DNA of 64,000 nt from Panicum virgatum (lineage: Eukaryota; Streptophyta; Magnoliopsida; Poales; Poaceae), in contig NC_053136.1 of NCBI RefSeq assembly GCF_016808335.1, positions 912,531-976,530 of the forward strand, written 5' to 3'. The notes under the pieces were generated by a model. It searched no databases. It saw nothing but the letters and a program-made list of their open reading frames with translations, and was not told the origin of the DNA. Made by a program: the position numbers and the translations under genes. This document shows positions 56,170 through 64,000 of this stretch, one piece after another (the stretch's first letter is position 1; the number at the start of each line of letters is the position of its first letter).

Positions 56170-57224
56170 CTTGCTTGCAGCTCTTGATATGTGACGGTGC
56201 AGTACAGTAGCAGCACGGGTGATACGGTGCCAAAAAAAGTCAGCAGCCCCCACCCCGTGGCAGTGCGCCAGTGCCCGTGTTTGTCCGCACGTCCCTTCTT
56301 CCCTCGCACTGCTCCGAATCAAACCAACCCCGTCGTCACGGCGTCACCGCACCGCCGCCGCCGCGTACGTCCAACCCGACCCGACCCCCTTAAAATCGGG
56401 ATGGGGATGGAGGAGCACACGCACCGCCACCGCTGAATTTGAACCATCATCAATCCGTCCATGCCCATCATTCTCCAGCCCCACCGACGGGCGGCGGCTG
56501 GTCATCTTTTTTGCACTAGCCTAGCCAGCCCTCGGTCTCCAAACCAACATGTTTGTGTTTCACTTGAGACACATTCGGCGTTCCAAACATCATATCCACC
56601 CGAGAACCTACAAACAACATACACAAAAGTCGTATGCACCACTACTTGGCACCGGGCATCCATCAGGTCTGTCTCACCCAACACCCTACAGCAACCACTA
56701 CCAAAAACAAAACATTCAAAACTACCATCTCTAACACTTCGACTTGGCATTCCTCCTCCACATGCTGGGTGGATCGGATCGGCATGTGACCTCCACAAAC
56801 ATTACATGCCCTACTCTGCCTGCCTGCCTGCAGGCTGCAGGTCACCAGATCCGATCCCAAGGCTCGACCCACCACGCAAACAAACATATTCAACACAAGC
56901 AGCAACCTCTCTCACACACAGCAACCCTCCACTGGGGGGCACTAGATTAACAAGAGTGAACTTCTATCTCAGGACAACATACTAATAGTCAACAAGCATC
57001 CCAATCACGCATCAAGGAATCCGCCCAACCACAAACAAACAATCCGGGGCTCTATAAAGTTCGCCTGGACCACTTACCATCTGTTCTGCTGCCCCCAAAA
57101 TGCCTGATGATGCACTACCCTCACCAGCGCCATCCCTTTGTTACCACAGATGCTGCTAAAGGGGCCGCCTCAGATATCAGCACCTCTAATCTAATCCAAA
57201 CCATGCCTACACTACTGCTAAATA
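56170..57224 (-). other. 3' flank of the MOM1-like gene
   Basis: 1 kb downstream of the MOM1-like stop codon. It probably includes its 3' UTR near 57224. Nothing else is supported. Confidence 0.4.
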
Positions 57225-60200
57225 CTACTCGTCATCAGATAGGCACACCACTTCTTCACCCGACCCTCCCTGGGCCCCCACGCCACTAGTCTGCGGCCCA
57301 GTCCTGGCCCTCGGCTGCGCGTTCGATGAGGCCGGTGCAGGAGCATTAGGCTGACTGGAACCTGCTGGGAGAGCTGCTGCACCGTGCTGCCAAACTCCTG
57401 CCGCTGGGTTCACTTGACCTGCCACGTTGCCGAGAGCTGGATTCAGAATCAATGCTTGCTGGACTGCCCTGAGATACCGGTTTGTTGAGGGCACCACAGG
57501 GCCTGGATGTGGGTTCGATGCCGATGCTGTCACTGTTTGCTGAACTGAGCTTGGTGGTGCCATGGTGTGGACCCACTGTCGTTGTAAGAGCCGCAGCGCA
57601 TCTGGACTAGGTTCAGGTGCAGCCTGGTTGGTACCGGCTAGGTGACCTCCAGCTTGCCAAATACCCGCCACGCCATTCAGTGGACCACCTGGCATGTGAT
57701 GCAAACCTGGAATCAGGCCCGGTGCTTGTTGGGTTGCCATGGCAAATGGGATTGTGCCAGGAGACTGCACAAAATTTGCCATTGACACTGGGCCAGAACC
57801 TGGTAGCAGTGAAGATTCTGGGAAACATGGAACTGAGTTCGATGCTGATGGAATTGCTTGCTGAACTGAGCCTGCTGCCATGGAGGTTAATGGGACACTT
57901 TCCAACAAACCAGGGGCGTACTGTCTCAACGATGTAATTCCTGGATTGATAACACCAAGTTGTTGTTGATCTCCGCGAACCATAGCAGACCGTGACTGTG
58001 TTCCACGTGATTGCTGGAGGAGAGGAAGAGATCCACGTGATTGTGTTCCAGCAGCTATGAAGCTTCCGTTTCGCACAGGCATTGAACCAACAGGTGATGG
58101 CGTTGTTCTATAAAGATTTCCAGGTAAGACTGGTTGCAGCTGGACAGCCTCAAATGCTGATGGCCGAACCACCTGTGAAGGTTGGACGCAAGGCCCTGTT
58201 GAATGAAAGGAGGTCAATACTGGTGGTTGAGTGGCTAGCGATGAGGCAACCGGTAATGTTGTAGTTTGAGTAGCTGATGTACTAGATGATGCTTGCGGAA
58301 AAGGCTGAATTCTGGGGCTCACAGATCTCTCTGTACAAAAAAAAAGGAAGAAGCAAACCATTACTCACATGTTCCGAGGAATGAGAAACATTAAACTCAA
58401 CAACAATGTCAGATCTAAATATGCGGATCCAATTAAGTAATACTACTAGCCGATACAGGCATAGCATGTGGCATTACAGCACAAGAATCGGGAAAAATAT
58501 GGTACTAGAGCGGAACTCCTCGCAAGCTGCGATACAGGACATAAATCCACCATAAAAGAAAAACAAAATGTAAGCAGGATACAGGTCAACTGAGTCGAGT
58601 GAGATCAAAATGCTTAATATTACTAAAAAATTGTTCAATATTTTAAGAAAATCAAAAGCAAATGTAGACTGGAAGAGCTGCATTAGATATAGACATCACA
58701 AAGACCAACAACACCAAATTGGAAATTTGATCCGAGAGTTTTGCACTGTAATTACGACCCTAGAACATCATTTGGAAAGTTACACAGGTAATAGTACCTT
58801 GAGCTGGGGTTGATTTCTTAAAATTATCCCAATTCTCAGCTAATGAGTGATGCATAAAAACTTTCCTGTAATTATCATTAAACACTGTGGTCAATCGATC
58901 ATACGTGCAATTTTCCTTTTGAAGCAACAACTCATATTTCTTCAATATCTTCTCCACTTCTTGGTTGCACTCTGTTTGAAGTTGTGATTTCTGTCCATGC
59001 AGAGAAGGAAGATATGAAAATTCTCACAATTAGCATATGCAATCTAAATTAAGGGTAAAAAGCACAGATACAGAAGTAAAATATGCAAACCTTCTTTTCA
59101 TGCTCTTTACTAAGCATAGCAATCACGTAGTTCAGTCTTCCCAACTCATTTCTCAATGGTTCAGAACTACATAAAAAACTGTTAGATGCTGCAGGTGCCA
59201 CTGTAAAGTGTTGGGTGAGCTGCTCAGGGCTCAATATTGTGTTTGGCTGAAGACCTATTTGAATCCTCTCATCAGGGTGTGTGCTCTCAGGTGGGATATG
59301 CTGAACTGAGGTTGACAATTGTGTTTCAAACTGTGAATTCTGAGCTGAAATGGCAGTCCCCGATGTACCTGCTCCTTCTGCTTCTGCAGGTTGATCATGC
59401 ATTGGAGATGATGGCTGCACTTCGGGCTGCAAATCCTGTGCAGTGACTGACGGTTGCATTCCATGTTGCAAATACCGAGCTGCTGTGGCACACAACATAC
59501 CAGCCCTTTCTTCCTCCTCCGGGAGGATCAAGGTTGGTGGCTGCAGATCATCAATTGGAAGCTGCAGAGTTGCTAAACTATTTTGTGCATGGGGACTTCT
59601 CATTTCCTGTGCAGGCATACTTGCTTGACCATTCTCAGTTTCAGCTTCACTAGACACTGGTAAGGTGGCCAGATTACATGTAGCACAAGATAGATATTCA
59701 GTTTCACCTTCCTCTGATAAATCAGTTGCTTTATCTGGTTGACTGCCAGGTGATTCTGCCACTGCAGCTAGAGGCGTTGAAGGTGCATCACTGCTTTGCA
59801 GGCAAGACGTACTTGATAGATTAGCATGAGTTCCAACCTCTGAAGAAAATGGCAACATAGTGCTTTGTGGGGCAGCAATAGTTGGTGATTCTGAGTGGGC
59901 TTGATGTGTGCAAACAGCACCATTATTATCTACATCAAACTCCATTCTGCCATCAGCCAAATGGTGATATGTAATACCTCCCTGTGACAAAACAGGTGAA
60001 GTTTCTGGCTGACACCTTGTTTGAGAGCTGTCAGCATCCAACATCAGGCTTGATGGTTGAATATCAGGCTGCAAACTCCAGGCAGCATCCGTGTCCAGAT
60101 TACTTGATGGTTCTGCTTCTGCTGGTGGTTGTCCCAAAATTACTAAATTTTGTTGGGCAGGTAGACTTGACTGATCAATCTGAGTTTCAGCTTCCCAAGC

Positions 60201-63200
60201 ATCTGTCGAGACAGTTGTGTTGTGTGGAGCAATATAAGATTGATTTTCCGAATTCAATGGATCTGCAGCAGCAGTGTCAACATTTTTATCTTTAAATCCC
60301 ATACTGGAATCACCCAAATGGTCAGAAGTTGTCCCTTCCTGCAATATTTCAGATGTTGTATCTCGTTCAATATTCATTTGACTCGAATCATCAGGGCACA
60401 TCATCTGATGTTGAGTATCCAATGTTGGGCATGATGTTTGCAACTCAGTTTGCAGATCCCGACCTGTCATTGCAAGCACTGGATCAGTTGGTTCTGCTTC
60501 AGCAGATGAATGCTGCAAGGTCATGAGGTTTCGTGGAGAAGCCAAGATAGAGGAATCTAAGTGGTCAGGATCTGCTGCAGCAGTACCATCATTATCTGTA
60601 CTTGGATCAGCAATATTGTCCCTCTTGGCATGTTCAATACTTCTGGCCTCACCAGTTGACGATTCCTAAATATAAAGAGGGTATCAGTGATCACTAGTCA
60701 GGCATCACTGAAACATATACAAGTGGCAATCAACACAAATAATAAGCCAAGTGCAATGGTTCGAGAAAACGCACAAAAAGAAAAGGCATTAAACACTAGT
60801 GAAGTACCAATGGTACACTAGAAGCATGAAATGGCACGACATTAAGTGATTTTCAACAAACAAGATAATTCCTTTAAAGAATCTTTTGTATAGAAAGACA
60901 ATACAAAAAATTTGACCACAGGAGGAGACTCCCCCCGGGCTTTGTTCTAAGAAGACGCCAGGCTTCAAACCCGGGTTGGGACAGAAGTTTCAATGATTCC
61001 CAAAGTTCAACCCTCTAACAGGTCCACCGTGAGAAGCTTAGCCAGAAAGACAATATAAAAACTTTGATAGGCTTCAAACACAAAACAAATTTCAATCGAA
61101 GCATAGTAAACAAAAGTGTTGTTGTATGACAGATAGCAAAAGAAAGAAAAAACTCAGCTGACAAGTGTAATACCTGATTTATTGAATCATGACTTGCAGG
61201 AATAGTACTTGCAGGAATAGTACTTGCAGAACAGGCTCTTTGTAATTCAGTTCCATCAGAACTACAGTGGATATTGTCATCTGGAAGATCTACAGATTCT
61301 GATGCTGCTCCCACGCCCAACGTCATATGAGCTTCTGTAGGCTCATTTCTCACTGCACGTGTAGAAAAAGCCTCTGATGGAACTAAATTTCGTACTAGAG
61401 TAACTTCCATCGATCTGTCATCCAAAAGCTGGTCACAGTCCAAGTCCGAACTGTTATCAACACGATTATCACCAATTTGTTTCTTAAAATGGATAAATTC
61501 CTTAAAGTCGAAATCGGAATCTGGTATAGTATTGCAGAGATCAAGGAATTTATCTAATTGGCCTGATAATAATACTTCCTGCTTGAGTTCTTCCTTCATC
61601 ATTTGCTCTTCAACCCATGTTGTAGATTGCGATGCACCAAGTTCGGCAAGCTGGAGCTTCATGTGCACCAAAAATGCAAGCATAAGCATAGTGAACCAAT
61701 TAATCACTAGCTTTATTTGGTCCTTTTTGATCTCTTCATCAATGTCACTTATCCGAATGTGATGAATAACTACATGGCATACCTTCTTCAGTCTCATAAC
61801 TTGATTGTCTCTCTGGTTTGTTAACTTCAATATCTCAAGTTGTTGTTTCTCAAGGATATTCTTCTTTCTTAAGGAGAAAATGTTGTTAAATAAATCTATT
61901 CTTTTGGTTGCGGTCCTACCAGGGGGTTCTGCACTTGACAAATGGCATTCTCTGTTGGCTTCTGGAGAAGATACCAACTCTTGCCCATCTGAAACCATCT
62001 GCTCAGCGGCATACAGGCTCTCTTCAGTGCCATTTGTGAAGTTACCATGAAGATCCACTGCCTGCTTCGAAGGAATGTGGTCACTTCTCAAGTTAACAGA
62101 TGAGCTCTCATGTGGTGAAAATCTATCATTATGTATTTTGTTCCTTCTCCCAACTAGGATTCCTAATTTTTTATAGAAATATCTTATGAGTTCCTCATTG
62201 TATCCATAGTTCAAGCAGTCTGCAGCAAGGTCTAGTGATTCTCGATGATCCAACTTGGAATATTTCAGGAGAGAAGCAGCACGCCAACACTGAAGCAAAT
62301 ATTAAAAAAACTTTAAAATTAGATGAAAACCAGTGTAAAAGCAAACTAAGTAACTCCTGGGTGCCTATCTTACCAAGGCTATGTTGAATGCGCGCAGTAT
62401 GCCCTGTGGCTCACGCATTAATAGATGATTATTTAAAACATACTCAAGGAGCTGCTTGGCCTTAAAGCATACATTATCCTGCAGTTGTGATTCATGTGAG
62501 ATGGCAATTAAATCTGGGAAGAACGAAAAAGTAGTCCAAAACCAAAGGAACAGAAACTTCTATAAATAATGAGATCAGTATGACACTAGGCGCAGAGAAA
62601 GGAAGTAAAAAACTTTAGCAGGACTATTGTTCATGTTAAAGTATATAACAAGCAGTAGTACATCACTGTTTCATACATGCATCAAGAATATATAACCATC
62701 AGGCATACCACGGAAAATCATAAAAGGCGCAGAAGAGCAACTCTGGACAGCAGATGTCACACAATCCTTGTTTCTAGTTTTGAGCAAAAGAAAACTACAG
62801 AAGATCTTACTTAGTACATACCGGTAGTTTTAACACCTTAATGAGCTTTGATAACTCGCGCTTAAGTTCAGCATGAAGACTTTTAGGCGTGCTCTGGTTT
62901 TCCATCCCTTCAAAACGAACTGTATAACTGTATTAGAACAACGTAATATGTACACCTAAGAACAGAAGAAACTGCCATTTCAAATCGTTTTACCTGCTTC
63001 AGGAAGTAAATGAACATCAGCACTGGATGGAGTACCAGTTTCAGGAAATAGGTTATTATTAGTCGCATCTGATGAAAACTTTGAAGATGAACCTGCAATT
63101 TCACCTGTTTTGCTAAGCTTCCTTCTGGTTTCATTAGTTTCTTCAGTGGGAACTTTGATTGGTTTATTGCGCTGACAACAGGATTTCCCATTAAGCAACT

Positions 63201-63909
63201 TTAACCAGAATTTAGGTGGATCTCCATCCAGTGAAGACGCTCCCTCTCTCTCACCTATCAGAATAATGTTTCTTGAATAAAACTCACCACTCATACAAGC
63301 TTTTGATATGATTGCACTATTTATTTTGCAGCTATCTTCAATATCTGTGGACAGTGCTGTTAAGAATTCCAAAAGTACTTTATCCATCATTAATACTGTG
63401 TTCCTTTCATAACTTTTACTAGCACAGTTATCTTGCTGAAGGTCGTCAACTCTACTGAAGAGGAATGATATACCCCAGCTTAGCAAGCAATGGCTTAAAC
63501 TAGGCAATATATCTCGGTCGTTGCTATCAATAGTCATGCTTTGCTTTGCAAGCACAAGACCCTTTTCCTCCACTGTGAAAGGAGTATACAAGCGGAAAAT
63601 GCGCACATACTTCAGTTGTGACTCTATTTTGATCTTTCGAAGAGCCTTCAGATCATTTAATGGATTCAGGTCACTACCATAAATGATAATGGTATCAACA
63701 GATGAAAGGTTTATGCTGGAGTGGCATGCACGGCTATCAATCAGAAAAACAAATCGCCCTTTGGTTGTGTCATTGAACATATTCATTGCTTCTTGTTTCA
63801 CTGAAAATGCTGAACGGTTTTGAACGCGTTCGTATGACTCGGGGCCAAATTTTTGGCGTACAAATTCTTCTAAGATATTACCCATACCGTCTCCAACCGC
63901 TCCATCAGA
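57225..63909 (-). CDS. MOM1: MOM1-like transcriptional silencing factor, 3' seven exons (5' end outside window)
   Basis: Minus-strand exons 63909-62994, 62919-62822, 62478-62374, 62289-61174, 60665-59091, 58990-58798 and 58330-57225 join in phase into 1,702 codons plus a stop. The first exon starts at an acceptor, so more lies beyond the right edge. Exon 1 is a degenerate SNF2/CHD-type helicase C-terminal region (GRFVFLIDSRACHSSINLSS, DTIIIYGSDLNPLNDLKAL). Next come a helical region (KAKQLLEYVLNNHLLMREPQ) and a long coiled coil (KKNILEKQQLEILKLTNQRD). A Ser/Gln/Pro-rich repetitive exon follows (60665-59091). Exon 6 (ECNQEVEKILKKYELLLQKE) matches the CMM2-type coiled coil that dimerises MOM1 in Arabidopsis. 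The C-terminal Pro/Gln-rich exon ends EEVVCLSDDE. MOM1 maintains gene silencing with little effect on DNA methylation and works with PIAL SUMO ligases. Assignment rests on this domain order. Confidence 0.82.
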
Positions 63910-64000
63910 CTGCCACAGTGCAAAAAAACAATTAAAATCATGTTGAACTCATAAACTAAAGCATGTCCTTTAAAAAAATAAACTAAAGCATGCCCTCAAT
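63910..64000 (-). other. Intron of the MOM1-like gene at window edge
   Basis: The sequence upstream (minus strand) of the acceptor at 63911-63910 is AT-rich intron running to the edge. The preceding exon is outside the window. Confidence 0.6.

Overview
The window is plant nuclear DNA, almost certainly from a grass (Poaceae; a panicoid or related species, which I cannot narrow further). The evidence is GC-rich monocot-type first exons, an intronless CYP74B hydroperoxide lyase, an intronless P-class PPR gene, a rice-like MOM1 gene, GT-AG introns, and dense LTR, LINE and MITE content. No tRNA, rRNA, CRISPR or bacterial-type operon was seen.

Layout. 1-7899: a decayed Ty1/copia (Opie/SIRE-like) retrotransposon on the minus strand, inserted into a LINE relic (7905-8809). 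8810-10923: intergenic DNA with a TA-rich microsatellite and a CpG-rich block. 10932-16204: a short TIR transposon whose right end was split by a 4.5-kb LINE flanked by a perfect 14-bp target duplication. 16379-20255 (+): an eight-exon gene for a 638-aa one-pass membrane protein of unknown function, followed by a decayed tandem copy of its last three exons (20491-21560). 22038-23786 (-): a GDSL lipase/esterase gene in doubtful condition, with a hAT-type MITE sitting on a splice donor. 24117-25564: a solo copia-type LTR. 25765-27738 (-): a B-box/CCT (CONSTANS-like) gene with a 4.65-kb TIR element 226 bp upstream of its ATG.

33883-35421 (+): hydroperoxide lyase (CYP74B). 37943-40189 (-): PPR protein. 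40313-41330: a duplicated Stowaway-like MITE and shuffled relics of a receptor kinase. 41643-44383 (-): NCRK-like receptor kinase, nine exons. 45987-53726: a striking LTR-internal-LTR-internal-LTR element with near-identical 3,349-bp units, 52-bp minisatellites, and one 5-bp target duplication around the whole array. 57225-63909 (-): seven 3' exons of a MOM1-like silencing factor, whose 5' end lies beyond the window.

The genes do not form one pathway. HPL, the PPR gene, NCRK and MOM1 look like ordinary conserved grass genes, and their order may be colinear with the start of rice chromosome 2, where OsHPL3 lies. Most of the unusual biology here is transposon activity at gene edges: new promoter-proximal DNA in front of two genes, a duplicated splice donor, a duplicated gene tail, and a tandem LTR array. 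Exon coordinates were derived by hand from splice sites and phase. They are internally consistent for the membrane-protein gene, the CONSTANS-like gene, NCRK and MOM1, and uncertain for the GDSL gene.
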